Assembly: GCF_004343705.1 (NCBI RefSeq)
Contig: NZ_SKFH01000002.1
Span: 221,341-285,340 of the forward strand
Length of the DNA stretch: 64,000 nucleotides
Origin: Flaviaesturariibacter aridisoli
GTDB lineage: Bacteria; Bacteroidota; Bacteroidia; Chitinophagales; Chitinophagaceae
Direction of reading: 5' to 3'
The translations under genes were made by a program, and so were the position numbers. The notes beneath the pieces were generated by a model. It was not told the origin of the DNA. It saw nothing but the letters and a program-made list of their open reading frames with translations, and did not search any database. Below are positions 7,946 through 19,200 of this stretch, in pieces; position 1 is the stretch's first letter, and every line of letters starts with the position of its first letter.

Positions 7946-8548
7946 TTATTTCTTCGCGGCCGGCTTGTAATCGGCGTTCAGTCCTTTGATGAGGTCGCCG
8001 GTGATGTTGTAGGCGGAATCTTTGAAGAAGAACAGGCCGGGCTCATACGACATGATGTAGGTGTAGGTGCCGTTGGCATTGTAGCCCTTGAGGTACTCCT
8101 CGATCTTCTTGCGCACTTCCTGCTGCTTGTTGGCCTGGAGCACCTGGTATTCCTGGCGCAGCTGGGCTTCGCGGGCCTGCAGGGTCTGCTGGCGCTGCAT
8201 CATATCGCGCTGCGCCATTTCCGATTGGGTCTGGTTCATGTTCACCGCCTGGGCCTGGTATTCGGCTGCCTTGCTGCGGTAGTCGCGCTCCATGCGGGCG
8301 AGCTCGCTGTTGATCTCCCCTTCCTTACGGTCCAGCACGGTCTTTACGTCTTTCACAAGGGCGTAAGCGCCTTCAATGGAATCCATCTCGAAATAGGCGA
8401 TGCGGCAATGGCCGGGGTCGTGCGTGCCGTTGGACTTCACGGCCGGGGCTGCGGCCATAGGTTTTGGGCTGCCGGAAAAATGCAGGTAAAAAAGGACGCC
8501 GACGGCAACCAGCAAAACAATGTTCAGGGCAAGCAGGCCATTCTTCAT
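7946..8548 (-). CDS. OmpH/Skp-family periplasmic chaperone-like protein
   Basis: A 200-residue protein. I take the ATG at 8548 (MKNGLLALNIVLL), which puts the hydrophobic segment at the very N-terminus, rather than the ATG 33 bases upstream. One membrane anchor or uncleaved signal spans residues about 3-24. A CRIAYFEMDSIEGAY strand resembles the OmpH start, and a long helical hairpin (about 75-155) rich in Q, E, K and R matches the Skp tentacle. The C-terminal part carries the YEPGLFFFKDSAYNIT motif seen in Bacteroidota OmpH proteins. The family chaperones outer-membrane proteins through the periplasm. This copy seems membrane-tethered. Confidence 0.85.
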   Translation of the reverse strand: MKNGLLALNIVLLVAVGVLFYLHFSGSPKPMAAAPAVKSNGTHDPGHCRIAYFEMDSIEGAYALVKDVKTVLDRKEGEINSELARMERDYRSKAAEYQAQAVNMNQTQSEMAQRDMMQRQQTLQAREAQLRQEYQVLQANKQQEVRKKIEEYLKGYNANGTYTYIMSYEPGLFFFKDSAYNITGDLIKGLNADYKPAAKK

Positions 8549-8670
8549 GCGAGGGGAAATTTTGTGCAAATTAACGGGCAAAAGCCGGAACGGCCGGTAA
8601 GCCCATCAACTTTTTCAAACGATTAACAGCGGGTACGGCCTTTGCTTGCCTGCGGGTAAAAAGCGTAATT

Positions 8671-8934
8671 ATGGGCATCATTTCCTGGATCTTGCTGGGC
8701 CTGGTGGCCGGCGCCATCGCCAAGGCCCTCACCCCCGGCCGCGACCCGCAGGGTTGCATCATCACCATGGTCATCGGCGTCGTTGGCGCCCTCATCGGTG
8801 GATATATAGCGAAGTTCCTCGGCTGGAACGGCGTCTCCGGTTTCAACCTCTACAGTGTGCTCATCGCCACCGGCGGTGCCGTTGTGGCGCTGCTCATCTG
8901 GGGTGCCCTGTCGGGCGGACGACGCCGGTATTAA
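8671..8934 (+). CDS. GlsB/YeaQ/YmgE-family stress-response membrane protein
   Basis: An 87-residue protein, nearly all hydrophobic, with three predicted membrane segments (about 4-20, 29-50, 62-80). It carries the family pattern ISWILLGLVAGAIAKAL-PG-D, GCIITMVIGVVGALIGGYIAK and a basic GRRRY C-terminus. Transglycosylase-associated or GlsB proteins are small inner-membrane proteins linked to general stress; their molecular role is not established. It is alone on the plus strand, divergent from the OmpH-like gene and convergent with rpoC across a strong terminator. Confidence 0.9.
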   Translation: MGIISWILLGLVAGAIAKALTPGRDPQGCIITMVIGVVGALIGGYIAKFLGWNGVSGFNLYSVLIATGGAVVALLIWGALSGGRRRY

Positions 8935-8954
8935 TGCCACAGCATGCACAACAA

Positions 8955-8985
8955 AAAGGCCGTCCCCTTTTGGAGACGGCCTTAC
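8955..8985. terminator. Terminator between GlsB-like gene and rpoC
   Basis: A strong stem GGCCGTC/GACGGCC, preceded on the plus strand by five A and followed by TTA. It lies downstream of the GlsB stop, and further downstream of rpoC read from the right, so it could serve both units. Confidence 0.75.
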
Positions 8986-8995
8986 TTCGTTATTC

Positions 8996-9050
8996 AGCGT
9001 TTCGACAAGCTCACCGTGAACTTACTGTCACGCTGAGCGCAGCCGAAGTG
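8996..9050. repeat. Dispersed palindromic repeat (TTCGACAAGCTCACCGTGA type)
   Basis: TTCGACAAGCTCACCGTGA is followed by GTCACGCTGAGCGCAGCCGAA, which pairs with it imperfectly to form a hairpin. Related words (CGCAGCCGAAGCG at about 52607, CTTCGCTTACGCTCAGGATGAC at about 22680) recur in other intergenic regions of this window, which suggests a dispersed family. Confidence 0.55.
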
Positions 9051-12000
9051 TTACTCTTCGTCGTCGAAAGACATGGCTTCGCGGGTGGTCTGGAGGAGTT
9101 CATACTCTTCCTTGCTGCCCACGATCATGTTTTCGAAATCGCGCAGACCGGTACCGGCCGGGATGAGGTGACCGGTGATTACGTTCTCCTTCAGGCCGAG
9201 CATGTCGTCGGTTTTGCCCTGGATGGCGGCCGAAGACAGTACTTTGGTCGTTTCCTGGAACGATGCGGCGGAGATCCAGCTCGTCACACCCAGCGAAGCC
9301 TTCGTGATACCGAGCAGCGTCGGGGCCGAAGTGGCCGGCTTCGCGTCGCGGTATTCCACCAGCGTCTTGTCGTTGCGGCGGAGCGTGGAGTTTTCCTCAC
9401 GCAGCTCGCGGAGGCTTACGATCTGGCCAGCGCGCATCTTCGTCGAGTCGCCCGACTCGGTCACCACCTTCTTATCGAAGATGTAGTCGTTCTCTTCCAG
9501 GAATTCGAACTTGTCTACGAGGTCTTCCTCGAGGAATTTCGTATCGCCCGGGTCTACGATCGACACCTTGCGCATCATCTGGCGAACGATCACCTCGATG
9601 TGCTTGTCGTTGATCTTCACACCCTGCAGTCGGTACACTTCCTGGATCTCATTCACCACGTACTGCTGTACGGCGAAGGGACCCTGGATGCTGAGGATAT
9701 CCTGCGGCGCGATCTGTCCGTCGGACATGGGCGAACCTGCTTTTACGAAGTCGCCGTCCTGCGCCAGGATCTGGCGGGTCAGCGGCACGAGGTATTTGCG
9801 GGTCACGCCGTCGCGGGCTTCGATGATGATCTCGCGGTTACCACGCTTCACGGCGCCCATGGTCACCACACCGTCGATCTCGGATACGATGGCGGGGTTG
9901 CTCGGGTTACGGGCTTCAAACAGTTCCGTTACACGGGGCAGACCACCGGTGATGTCGCGCAGTTTGCCGAGTACGCGGGGGATCTTCACGATCACCTGGC
10001 CGGCTTTAACGTCTTCCTCGTTCTCGATCACGATGTGCGAGCCCGTGGGGAGGTTGTACGATTTATTTTCCTTACCGGCAACAACGAGCGAAGGGATCTT
10101 CGTCTTGTCGCGGGTTTCGATCACTACTTTCTCGCGGTGGCCGGTCTGTTCGTCCGACTCTTCGCGGTAGGTAACGCCTTCGATGATGTTCTCGAACTTA
10201 ACCGCACCGTTGATTTCGGCGATGATAACGTTGTTGAAGGGGTCCCAGGTACAGATGACGTCGCCCTTCTTCACCTGCTGTCCGTCTTTCACATTCAGCG
10301 TCGCACCGTAAGGAACGTTGTTGGTGATGAGGAGGCGGTCGTTCTTCTCGTCCACGATACGCACTTCACCCGTACGACCGATCACGATCTGTACTTTGTC
10401 GCCTTCGTTGTTCGTGGTCACTACCGAGCGAACACCGTCGAACTGGATGGTACCGTCGAACTTGGCCTGGAGGGTCGATTCTACCGAAGCGGAACCGGCC
10501 ACACCACCCACGTGGAAGGTACGGAGGGTCAGCTGGGTACCGGGTTCACCAATCGACTGGGCGGCGATGATACCGACGGCGTCGCCGCGTTGGGCAACCG
10601 TGCCGGTGGCCAGATTGCGGCCGTAGCACTTCACGCAGGTACCGCGCTTCGCTTCGCAGGTAAGCACCGACCGGATTTCTACGGTTTCGATGCCGCGCTC
10701 TTCGATCTTCTCGGCGATGTCGGCCGTAATCTCGGAGCCTGCCTCTACCAGCAGCTCGTCGCTGATGGGATCGTATACGTTGTGCAGCGAGGTACGACCT
10801 TCGATACGGTCGGCCAGCGGCTCAATCACGTCTTCGTTGTCCTTAAGGGCCGAAGTGGCGATACCGCGCAGCGTGCCGCAATCTTCTTCGGTAACAACCA
10901 CGTCCTGGGCCACGTCTACCAGACGGCGGGTGAGGTAACCGGCGTCGGCCGTTTTCAGGGCCGTATCCGCCAGACCCTTACGGGCACCGTGGGTGGAGAT
11001 GAAGTAGTCCAGTACGTTCAGGCCGCCCTTGAAGTTGGAAAGGATCGGGTTTTCGATGATCTCTGAACCGGTGGAGCCCGACTTACGGGGCTTGGCCATC
11101 AGTCCGCGAATACCGGCCAGCTGCTTGATCTGCTGCTTCGAGCCACGGGCGCCGGAGTCCAGCATCATGTATACCGAGTTGAAACCTTGCTTGTCGGTGG
11201 CGAGCTCGCGGATCAGCGTTTCCGTGATGCGGGTATCCACACGCGACCAGATGTCAACCGTTTGGTTATAGCGTTCGTTGTTGGTGATGAGACCCATGTT
11301 GTAGTTCTCCCACACTTCGTCCACTTCCACCTTGGCGTTGGCCACCAGTTCTTCCTTGATATCGGGGATGATCAGGTCGTTGATGGAGAAGGACAGACCA
11401 CCCTGGAAGGCGGTACGGAAACCGAGCTGCTTGATGTCGTCGAGGAACTTGGCGGTCTTCGGCACGTTGGTGATGCGAATGATGTCACCGATGATCTCGC
11501 GGAGGTTCTTCTTCGTCAGCAGGGCGTTCACGAAGCCTACTTCCTTGGGCACGTGCTGGTTGAAGATCACGCGGCCCACGGTGGTTTCGATCAGCTTGTA
11601 CTGCAGCTCACCGTCGATGCGCACGTTCGTACGCACCTTGATGTGGGCGTGCATGTCCACCACGCCTTCGTTGTAGGCGATGATCACCTCTTCGGCGCTG
11701 TAGAAGGCTTTGCCTTCACCACGCACCTTTTCGGTGTCGGTCGACTTCTTGCCTTTCGAGATATAATACAGACCGAGTACCATGTCCTGCGAAGGCAGGG
11801 TGATCGGCGTACCGTTCTGGGGGTTGAGGATGTTGTGGGCGGCCAGCATGAGCAGCTGTGCTTCCAGCACGGCGGCGTTGCTCAGGGGCACGTGCACGGC
11901 CATCTGGTCACCGTCGAAGTCGGCGTTGAAGGCCGTCGTTACGAGCGGGTGCAGTTGGATGGCCTTACCTTCCACGAGCTTCGGCTGGAAAGCCTGGATC

Positions 12001-13343
12001 GAGAGGCGGTGCAGCGTCGGGGCGCGGTTGAGCATGACCGGGTGACCTTTCAGGATGTTCTCCAGGATGTCCCAGATCACGGCTTCCTTCTTGTCAACGA
12101 GCTTGCGGGCGCTCTTTACGGTCTTCACAATACCGCGCTCAATGAGCTTGCGGATGATGAACGGCTTGAACAGCTCGGCGGCCATGTCTTTCGGCAGACC
12201 GCACTCGTGGATTTTCAGCTCCGGTCCTACTACGATCACCGAACGGCCGGAGTAGTCCACACGCTTACCGAGCAGGTTCTGACGGAAGCGGCCCTGCTTG
12301 CCTTTCAGCACGTCGGAGAGCGACTTGAGGGCGCGGCCGCCTTCAGCCTTCACGGCGTTGGACTTACGGCTGTTGTCGAACAGGGAGTCGACGGCTTCCT
12401 GCAGCATCCGCTTTTCGTTGCGCAGGATCACCTCGGGGGCCTTGATTTCCAGCAGGCGCTTGAGGCGGTTGTTGCGGATGATCACGCGGCGGTACAGGTC
12501 GTTCAGGTCAGACGAGGCGAAGCGACCACCGTCCAGGGGAACAAGCGGGCGCAGTTCCGGCGGGATCACGGGAATGTATTGCATCACCATCCACTCGGGA
12601 CGGTTGGAAATGCGGGTTTGGGCGTCGCGGAACGATTCCACGACCGACAGGCGCTTCAGGGCGTCGGCCTTACGCTGCTGCGAGGTTTCGGTAGCGGCGG
12701 CGTTGCGCAGGTCGAAGGAAAGCTGGTCGAGGTCGATGCGGCCGAGCAGGTCGTGCACGGCTTCCGCACCCATCTTGGCGATGAACTTGTTCGGGTCCTC
12801 GTCGGGCAGGTACTGGTTGTCTTTCGGCAGCGAATCCAGGATGTCCAGGTATTCTTCTTCCGTCAGCAGGTCGCCGTAGTTCTGACCCTTGTCGGCACGG
12901 ATGCCGCTGTTGATCACCACGAAGCGCTCGTAGTAGATGATGCTCTCGAGCTTCTTGGAGCTCATGCCGAGCAGGTAGCCGATTTTGTTGGGCAGGCTCT
13001 TGAAGTACCAGATGTGTACCACCGGCACTACGAGCTTGATGTGGCCCATGCGCTCACGGCGCACTTTCTTCTCCGTTACTTCCACACCGCAGCGGTCGCA
13101 TACGATGCCCTTGTAGCGGATGCGCTTGTATTTGCCACAGGCGCATTCGTAATCCTTTACGGGGCCGAAGATCCGCTCGCAGAACAGGCCGTCGCGTTCG
13201 GGCTTGTACGTGCGGTAATTGATGGTCTCCGGCTTGAGCACCTCACCGAAGCTCTTTTCCAGGATGCTGTCGGGAGAGGCCAGTCCGATCGTAATCTTGG
13301 AGAATTGCGGTCTCGGACGATTGTCTTTTTTATTAAAAGCCAT
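9051..13343 (-). CDS. rpoC: DNA-directed RNA polymerase subunit beta-prime
   Basis: A 1,430-residue catalytic subunit of RNA polymerase. The N-terminal zinc site [20 protein letters not shown] is at about residues 66-85. The metal-binding active site [12 protein letters not shown] (about 470) carries the three aspartates. The second zinc cluster is [13 protein letters not shown] (about 890), followed by the bridge and trigger-helix region [16 protein letters not shown]. Length fits the Bacteroidota form. It is the last gene of the rpoBC unit, 182 bases after rpoB. That gap holds a nine-unit heptamer tract. No frameshift or missing key residue is seen. Confidence 0.99.
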   Translation of the reverse strand: MAFNKKDNRPRPQFSKITIGLASPDSILEKSFGEVLKPETINYRTYKPERDGLFCERIFGPVKDYECACGKYKRIRYKGIVCDRCGVEVTEKKVRRERMGHIKLVVPVVHIWYFKSLPNKIGYLLGMSSKKLESIIYYERFVVINSGIRADKGQNYGDLLTEEEYLDILDSLPKDNQYLPDEDPNKFIAKMGAEAVHDLLGRIDLDQLSFDLRNAAATETSQQRKADALKRLSVVESFRDAQTRISNRPEWMVMQYIPVIPPELRPLVPLDGGRFASSDLNDLYRRVIIRNNRLKRLLEIKAPEVILRNEKRMLQEAVDSLFDNSRKSNAVKAEGGRALKSLSDVLKGKQGRFRQNLLGKRVDYSGRSVIVVGPELKIHECGLPKDMAAELFKPFIIRKLIERGIVKTVKSARKLVDKKEAVIWDILENILKGHPVMLNRAPTLHRLSIQAFQPKLVEGKAIQLHPLVTTAFNADFDGDQMAVHVPLSNAAVLEAQLLMLAAHNILNPQNGTPITLPSQDMVLGLYYISKGKKSTDTEKVRGEGKAFYSAEEVIIAYNEGVVDMHAHIKVRTNVRIDGELQYKLIETTVGRVIFNQHVPKEVGFVNALLTKKNLREIIGDIIRITNVPKTAKFLDDIKQLGFRTAFQGGLSFSINDLIIPDIKEELVANAKVEVDEVWENYNMGLITNNERYNQTVDIWSRVDTRITETLIRELATDKQGFNSVYMMLDSGARGSKQQIKQLAGIRGLMAKPRKSGSTGSEIIENPILSNFKGGLNVLDYFISTHGARKGLADTALKTADAGYLTRRLVDVAQDVVVTEEDCGTLRGIATSALKDNEDVIEPLADRIEGRTSLHNVYDPISDELLVEAGSEITADIAEKIEERGIETVEIRSVLTCEAKRGTCVKCYGRNLATGTVAQRGDAVGIIAAQSIGEPGTQLTLRTFHVGGVAGSASVESTLQAKFDGTIQFDGVRSVVTTNNEGDKVQIVIGRTGEVRIVDEKNDRLLITNNVPYGATLNVKDGQQVKKGDVICTWDPFNNVIIAEINGAVKFENIIEGVTYREESDEQTGHREKVVIETRDKTKIPSLVVAGKENKSYNLPTGSHIVIENEEDVKAGQVIVKIPRVLGKLRDITGGLPRVTELFEARNPSNPAIVSEIDGVVTMGAVKRGNREIIIEARDGVTRKYLVPLTRQILAQDGDFVKAGSPMSDGQIAPQDILSIQGPFAVQQYVVNEIQEVYRLQGVKINDKHIEVIVRQMMRKVSIVDPGDTKFLEEDLVDKFEFLEENDYIFDKKVVTESGDSTKMRAGQIVSLRELREENSTLRRNDKTLVEYRDAKPATSAPTLLGITKASLGVTSWISAASFQETTKVLSSAAIQGKTDDMLGLKENVITGHLIPAGTGLRDFENMIVGSKEEYELLQTTREAMSFDDEE

Positions 13344-13356
13344 AAAGAAGATTTCT

Positions 13357-13419
13357 TGATGTATGATGTCTGATGCCTGATTTAAATCTCAGATGCCAGA
13401 TGTCAGATTTCAGATTTGC
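13357..13419. repeat. 7-nt periodic tract in the rpoB-rpoC gap
   Basis: Nine successive 7-base units: TGATGTA, TGATGTC, TGATGCC, TGATTTA, AATCTCA, GATGCCA, GATGTCA, GATTTCA, GATTTGC. The palindrome GATTTAAATC lies at the centre. The tract starts 14 bases upstream of the rpoC ATG, so it forms most of the rpoC leader in the rpoBC mRNA. Confidence 0.85.
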
Positions 13420-13525
13420 CCACGACGTTTTCACGCCGCGGGCTATCTGATTGTTATTTCTAAAGAACTGTTTCCAACTCACAGGTCACGTCGACCTAAG
13501 TTCCCTCCTTCGGGGGCCGGGGGGC

Positions 13526-16500
13526 CTAGTCATGGAAGTTCAGGTCCAGACCGAGGCCGCGGAGTTCGTGCACGAGTACGTTGAACGATTCCGGCAGACC
13601 CGCGCGCGGGATGTTCTCGCCCTTCACGATCGCCTCGTAGGTCTTCGCGCGGCCGATGATGTCATCCGACTTGATCGTGAGCAGTTCCTGCAGGATGTTC
13701 GCGGCACCGTAGGCCTCGAGCGCCCACACTTCCATCTCACCGAAACGCTGACCACCGAACTGGGCTTTACCACCAAGGGGCTGCTGCGTGATGAGGGAGT
13801 AGGGTCCGATCGAACGGGCGTGCATCTTGTCGTCCACCATGTGGTGCAGCTTGATCACGTAAATGATACCAACCGTTGCTTTCTGGTGGAAGCGCTCACC
13901 CGTTTCACCGTCATAGAGGTGCGTGTGACCGAAGGTCGGCAGGCCCGCCTGCTCGATGTATCCGGCGATGTCTTCCGTGGAAGCACCGTCGAAGATCGGC
14001 GTGGCGAAGCGAAGACCGAGTTTCTCACCAGCCCAGCCCAGGACCGTTTCATAGATCTGGCCCAGGTTCATACGGGAGGGTACACCCAGCGGGTTCAGCA
14101 CGATGTCCACCGGCGTGCCGTCCTCGAGGAAAGGCATGTCTTCGTGGCGAACGATCTTGGCAACGATACCCTTGTTACCGTGGCGTCCGGCCATCTTATC
14201 CCCCACCTTCAGCTTACGCTTCACGGCGATGTATACCTTGGCCAGCTTCAGAACGCCCGCGGGCAGTTCGTCGCCGATGCTGATATTGAATTTCTCGCGC
14301 TTGTAGCGGCCGAGCTCTTCGTTGTACTTGATCGAGAAGTTGTGCAGGAGGATGTTGATCTGCTCGTCTACCTTGGCGTCGCCGGTCCAGCCGAGCGGGT
14401 TCACGTTCTGGTAGTCCATGCCGCTCAGGTTCTTCTGGGTGAACCGGGCGCCTTTACCGATCAGCATCTCGCCGAAGTTGTTGCTTACACCCGTCGAAGG
14501 ACGATCCTTCAGCAGGGTCAGCAGCTTGTCCATCAGCACTTCCCGCAGATCGCTCTCGTTCTTTTCGTGAACTTTCTCGAGCTTCTCGAGGGAGGCCTTC
14601 TCACGCACTTTGGCGTTCTTGTCTTTCTTGGCGCGCTGGAACAGCTTCTTGCCGATCACCACACCTTCCACACCGTTGGGTGCTTTCAGCGAGGCGTCTT
14701 TCGCATCACCGGCCTTGTCGCCGAAGATGGCGCGGAGCAGCTTTTCTTCCGGCGTCGGGTCGCTCTCTCCTTTCGGAGTGATCTTGCCGATGAGGATGTC
14801 GCCTTCCTTGATATGGGCGCCGATCCGGATGATACCGTTCTCGTCGAGGTCTTTGGTAGCCTCTTCCGATACGTTCGGGATATCCGGCGTCAGTTCCTCT
14901 TCACCAAGCTTGGTGTCGCGCACTTCGAGCTCGTATTCGGAGATGTGCACCGAGGTGAACATGTCTTCTTTCACCACGCGCTCGGAGATCACGATGGCAT
15001 CCTCGAAGTTGTAACCTTTCCAGGGCATGAAGGCCACTTTCAGGTTTTTACCGAGGGCCAGCTCACCAGCCTTCGTGGCGTAACCTTCCGTGAGGAAGTC
15101 GCCCTCTTTCACCTTCTGGCCTTTCTTCACGGCGGGCTTCAGGTTGATGGAGGTTTCCTGGTTGGTCTTGATGAACTTCGTCAGGTTGTAGATCTTCAGG
15201 TCTTCTTCAAAAGAAACAAGACGCTGGTCTTCGTTGCGGTTGTAGCGCACGTGGATCTCGTTGGCGTCCACGAATTCCACCACACCTTCGCCTTCCGCGT
15301 GGATCTGGATCCGCGCGTCGCGGGCGGCTTTGCCTTCGAGGCCCGTACCTACGGTAGGAACGTCGGGGCGCAGCAGCGGAACGGCCTGGCGCTGCATGTT
15401 CGATCCCATCAGTGCACGGTTGGCGTCATCGTGCTCCAGGAACGGGATGAGCGAGGCGGACAGGCCCACGATCTGGTTGGGGGCTACGTCCATGTATTGC
15501 ACTTCGGCGCGGTCGAGGATGGGGAAGTCACCCGTCTCGCGGCTCACGATGCGCTCTTCGGCGAAGGCGCCGTTTTTGTCGAGCGGCACGTTGGCCTGGG
15601 CGATCTTGGCGGAATCTTCCTCCTCGGCGCTCAGGAACGTCAGTTCCTTCATGTTCACCTTGCCGTTCTCCACCTTGCGGTAGGGCGTCTCGATAAAGCC
15701 CATCTCGTTGATCTTCGCGTGAACGCAAAGGGTCGAGATCAGACCGATGTTCGGACCTTCCGGGGTTTCGATCGTGCAAAGACGGCCGTAGTGGGAATAG
15801 TGTACGTCACGTACTTCGAAGCCAGCGCGCTCACGGCTCAGACCGCCCGGTCCGAGTGCCGAGATACGACGCTTGTGCGTGATCTCCGACAGCGGGTTTG
15901 TCTGGTCGAGGAACTGCGACAGCTGCGAAGTACCGAAGAACGAGTTGATTACCGAAGACAGCGTACGGGCGTTGATGAGGTCCACCGGGGTGAACACTTC
16001 ATTGTCGCGCACGTTCATCCGCTCGCGGATGGTGCGGGCCATACGGGCCAGGCCTACGCCGAACTGGGCGTAGAGCTGCTCGCCCACGGTGCGCACACGG
16101 CGGTTCGACAGGTGATCGATGTCGTCGATCTCGGCCTTGCCGTTGGTGAGGCGCACCAGGTATTTGATGATTTCGATGATATCTTCCTTCGTCAGGGTCT
16201 TCTGCTCCATCTGGTAGTTCAGACCGAGCTTGCGGTTGATCTTGTAACGACCAACTTCGCCGAGGTCATAGCGCTTGTCCGAGAAGAACAGCTTGTCGAT
16301 GATACCGCGGGCGGTTTCGTTGTCCGGGGCGTCGGCGCCGCGGAGCTGGCGATAGATCACCTGCACGGCCTCGAGCTCGGAGTTCGAAGTATCCTTGTTG
16401 AGGGTATTGTAAATGATCGCGTAATCGCCACCTACGTCTTCCTTCTGGATGAACACGGACTTAATGTCCATGTCGGAGATCGTTTCGATGGCTTCTTCGT

Positions 16501-17332
16501 CGAGCACGGAGTCGCGCTCGAGGATGACTTCGTTACGCTCGATGGAAACCACTTCACCGGTATCCTCGTCCACGAAGTCTTCTACCCAGCTGCGCAGTAC
16601 ACGGGCAGCCAGGCGGCGGCCGAGGAATGCGGCGAGGGCTTTACGCTCTCCCTTCACTTCATCGGCCATGCCGAAAAGCTCCAGGATGTCTTTATCGGTT
16701 TCAAAGCCGATCGAGCGGAGAAGGGTCGTTACGGGGAACTTCTTCTTCCGGTCGATGTAGGCGTACATCACGTTGTTGATGTCGGTGGCAAATTCCATCC
16801 AGGCGCCCTTGAAGGGGATCACGCGGGCGGAATAGATCTTCGTGCCGTTGGGGTGAACCGACTGGCCGAAGAATACGCCGGGGGAACGGTGCAGCTGGGA
16901 AACCACCACACGCTCGGCGCCGTTGATCACAAACGTGCCACGGGGAGTCATGTAGGGAATGTTGCCCAGGAACACATCCTGAACGATGGTCTGGAAGTCG
17001 ATATGCTCCTCGTCGTTACAGCTGAGGCGCAGCTTCGCCTTCAGGGGAACGGCATACGTGAGGCCACGCTCCATACATTCTTCGATGGTGTAGCGCGGGG
17101 GGTCAATGAAATAGTCGAGGAACTCGAGAACGAAGATGTTGCGTGTGTCGGTAATCGGGAAGTTCTCTTTGAACACGCGGAAGAGGCCTTCTACGTTACG
17201 CTTGTCCGGCGTGGTCTCTAACTGGAAAAACTCTTTGAACGACTGGATCTGAACGGCGAGCAAATCAGGCGTATCAGCGATATTGCCAATCTTCCCGAAA
17301 TTGATCCGTTCTTTCGTTTGTGTAGCGGGCAT
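13526..17332 (-). CDS. rpoB: DNA-directed RNA polymerase subunit beta
   Basis: A 1,268-residue RNA polymerase subunit. The rifampicin pocket reads [29 protein letters not shown] without known resistance changes at the Asp, His or Ser positions. The [16 protein letters not shown] and [17 protein letters not shown] segments are intact, as is the C-terminal [16 protein letters not shown] clamp contact. The start [16 protein letters not shown] fits the family in this phylum. Normally this gene follows rplL directly. Here 3.4 kb separates them and rpoB has its own promoter at 17479-17508. It is co-transcribed with rpoC. Confidence 0.99.
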   Translation of the reverse strand: MPATQTKERINFGKIGNIADTPDLLAVQIQSFKEFFQLETTPDKRNVEGLFRVFKENFPITDTRNIFVLEFLDYFIDPPRYTIEECMERGLTYAVPLKAKLRLSCNDEEHIDFQTIVQDVFLGNIPYMTPRGTFVINGAERVVVSQLHRSPGVFFGQSVHPNGTKIYSARVIPFKGAWMEFATDINNVMYAYIDRKKKFPVTTLLRSIGFETDKDILELFGMADEVKGERKALAAFLGRRLAARVLRSWVEDFVDEDTGEVVSIERNEVILERDSVLDEEAIETISDMDIKSVFIQKEDVGGDYAIIYNTLNKDTSNSELEAVQVIYRQLRGADAPDNETARGIIDKLFFSDKRYDLGEVGRYKINRKLGLNYQMEQKTLTKEDIIEIIKYLVRLTNGKAEIDDIDHLSNRRVRTVGEQLYAQFGVGLARMARTIRERMNVRDNEVFTPVDLINARTLSSVINSFFGTSQLSQFLDQTNPLSEITHKRRISALGPGGLSRERAGFEVRDVHYSHYGRLCTIETPEGPNIGLISTLCVHAKINEMGFIETPYRKVENGKVNMKELTFLSAEEEDSAKIAQANVPLDKNGAFAEERIVSRETGDFPILDRAEVQYMDVAPNQIVGLSASLIPFLEHDDANRALMGSNMQRQAVPLLRPDVPTVGTGLEGKAARDARIQIHAEGEGVVEFVDANEIHVRYNRNEDQRLVSFEEDLKIYNLTKFIKTNQETSINLKPAVKKGQKVKEGDFLTEGYATKAGELALGKNLKVAFMPWKGYNFEDAIVISERVVKEDMFTSVHISEYELEVRDTKLGEEELTPDIPNVSEEATKDLDENGIIRIGAHIKEGDILIGKITPKGESDPTPEEKLLRAIFGDKAGDAKDASLKAPNGVEGVVIGKKLFQRAKKDKNAKVREKASLEKLEKVHEKNESDLREVLMDKLLTLLKDRPSTGVSNNFGEMLIGKGARFTQKNLSGMDYQNVNPLGWTGDAKVDEQINILLHNFSIKYNEELGRYKREKFNISIGDELPAGVLKLAKVYIAVKRKLKVGDKMAGRHGNKGIVAKIVRHEDMPFLEDGTPVDIVLNPLGVPSRMNLGQIYETVLGWAGEKLGLRFATPIFDGASTEDIAGYIEQAGLPTFGHTHLYDGETGERFHQKATVGIIYVIKLHHMVDDKMHARSIGPYSLITQQPLGGKAQFGGQRFGEMEVWALEAYGAANILQELLTIKSDDIIGRAKTYEAIVKGENIPRAGLPESFNVLVHELRGLGLDLNFHD

Positions 17333-17478
17333 AAGTAAAAAACCGGTTTAAATGAGTTTCAGACGCGGGCAATGAGCTATCAGGCCTCTTTCATAAAAAT
17401 GAAAAAAGCGATGATTTTCAATGAATTAAGCTCGAATTACCGACGTCAAAATTGTTTTTGGCCAAAACTTAAGGAGGG

Positions 17479-17508
17479 CAAAAGTACGGAAAAAGCCTTT
17501 GCAAACAA
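17479..17508 (-). promoter_or_regulatory. rpoBC promoter
   Basis: On the minus strand TTG (17508-17506), a 19-bp spacer, then TACTTTTG (17486-17479): a perfect match to the Bacteroidota consensus TTG-N19-TAnnTTTG. Transcription should begin near 17472, leaving a leader of about 140 bases before rpoB. Confidence 0.8.
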
Positions 17509-17768
17509 TTTTTTCGCCTTAGCAAAGAATGTGCCTAAGCTTTTTTTGACTCTTTTATGAATTAATTGTATTCCTGACGATGGGCTGCAGGAGTTGTACG
17601 GGCTCCCGAACTGACGTTCGCCTTTCGTTGCACCGCCTTCTTCCATACTGGCCTCGTCCGACAGCGACCGGGCACTGCCTGCCGTAGCGGGGCGAAGGCG
17701 GGAAAAATCCCAGGAAATGCTGGCCTTTTTCCCATGGCCGGACCAGCCGGCCGCCGGAGCTTTCGGAG

Positions 17769-18722
17769 ATGAACCCCAAAAGCCCCCTGCCCGACTATTT
17801 CACCTTCAGTAAAAAGGACCGCATCGCGGTCTTCCTCCTGGTCCTTGTTGTGGGTGTCCTCGTGGCATTGCCCGCCTTGCTGCCCACCCCGTCGCCGGCG
17901 CTGGCCCCACTCCCCGATTCGGTACTCCGCCGCCCGCCCGACAGTTCCCGCTACCGGCAGCCATACGACCATGGGCGCGCCGGCTACCCCGACCGTTCCG
18001 GCTATGCCTCCCGCCGGGAAGATCCGGGGGCCGGCCGGGACGCCTGGCGGCAGGCGCCCCTTTTCGAATTCGATCCCAACCAGCTCGATGCCGCCGGCTG
18101 GTCCCGGCTCGGACTTCCCGCCCGGACGATCGCCACGATCCTCAAGTACCGGGAACGGGGTGGACGCTTCCGCCGGCCGGAAGACCTCGGGAAGATCTGG
18201 AGCCTGCCCGAGGGATTCGTAGAGCGGGTGCTCCCCTCGGTCCGGATTGCCCCGGCCCCTGATGGGGCGGGCGGCGGTCAGCGGTACCCACCTTTCGCCC
18301 GGGAGCCCCGGACACCGATACTACTATCCATCAATGAAGCCGACTCGATGGCCTGGGAGGGGCTGCCCGGCATCGGTGCCAAACTGGCAGGAAGGATCCT
18401 CCGGTACCGGGAGCGGCTCGGTGGATTCGTGTCGGTGGACCAGGTGGGGGAGACATGGGGTCTACCCGACTCCACCTTCCGGAAGATCCGCACCCGCCTC
18501 GAGCTTAAATCGAGCGGGCAGGGTATCCGCAAATTAAATTTAAACAGCGCCACCCGTGATGAACTTAAAGTTCATCCGTATATCCGCTGGAACCTGGCCA
18601 ATGCGCTTGTGGAATACCGGGAACGACACGGTGCCTACCGTTCCACGGACGATCTTCGTAAGGTGCTTTTATTGCCGGACAGTACGTTGCAAAAACTTCT
18701 TCCCTATGTCGACATAAAATAG
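17769..18722 (+). CDS. Membrane-anchored triple helix-hairpin-helix (ComEA-like) protein
   Basis: A 317-residue protein. One membrane segment at about 18-40 (IAVFLLVLVVGVLVALPALL) follows a short cytosolic start. A Pro/Arg/Tyr-rich linker runs to about residue 95, followed by three helix-hairpin-helix units of the ComEA type. These are FDPNQLDAAGWSRLGLPARTIATILKYRERG, INEADSMAWEGLPGIGAKLAGRILRYRERLGGF and LNSATRDELKVHPYIRWNLANALVEYRERHGAY (each described only by its key LPxxxAxxIxxYRxRxGxF pattern). ComEA-type domains bind double-stranded DNA non-specifically, which suggests a role at the envelope in DNA uptake or nucleoid contact. It lies on the plus strand inside the rplL-rpoB gap. Confidence 0.85.
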   Translation: MNPKSPLPDYFTFSKKDRIAVFLLVLVVGVLVALPALLPTPSPALAPLPDSVLRRPPDSSRYRQPYDHGRAGYPDRSGYASRREDPGAGRDAWRQAPLFEFDPNQLDAAGWSRLGLPARTIATILKYRERGGRFRRPEDLGKIWSLPEGFVERVLPSVRIAPAPDGAGGGQRYPPFAREPRTPILLSINEADSMAWEGLPGIGAKLAGRILRYRERLGGFVSVDQVGETWGLPDSTFRKIRTRLELKSSGQGIRKLNLNSATRDELKVHPYIRWNLANALVEYRERHGAYRSTDDLRKVLLLPDSTLQKLLPYVDIK

Positions 18723-19200
18723 CATTTATCAATTGATTAAACCTATTTACTGAATAATAATTAGATGCATTACTGGGCATTGGACAAGCCATCTTGCCAA
18801 ATTGGCATTATTTCATTATATAATATTGATTTATAAGAGGTAATGGTTGTTTACTACCATTATTAAAAAGTTAGAACCCTGTCGAAGTTGCTTTACTAAA
18901 ATTTGAATTTGCCGAAACTAATGGAAGACGCTTGCGACATGTGGATTTCCTGAAGCGCCAAAAAGTGCCACTCATCAGACCATCATATAGCACCAAACAA
19001 TAATTCTATGATCCAATGGATTCATTTAGAGTTAGTCACAGACTCTATCCGTGATGTGCATTTAAGTTTCACAGCCTTCCACATTAAATTACAAAAACCT
19101 ACCTATACATTTGATTCACATTTATTTATATTGTGTTTCAGCCATTTTTCCAAGTAAAAGATCGAATGTTTGTCGACTTTAAATTAAGTTGGTCCTTTTG
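18723..19200. other. AT-rich segment without a gene
   Basis: About 480 bases, clearly AT-rich by eye, with tracts such as TATATAATATTGATTTATAA, in a GC-rich genome. I find no reading frame longer than about 75 codons and no RNA gene. It starts with TATCAATTGATTA just after the HhH gene. It could be decayed foreign DNA or an AT-rich regulatory or curved region. I cannot assign a function. Confidence 0.6.

Noticed and set aside
8646..11066. An 806-codon open frame on the plus strand
   Set aside because: Antisense of rpoC, with the same artefact of codon bias. The short GlsB-like gene at its 5' end uses another frame and is real.
13451..17221. A 1,256-codon open frame on the plus strand
   Set aside because: It is the antisense of rpoB. 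High GC and biased codon use leave antisense frames open; the translation is His/Val/Asp-rich with no family resemblance.
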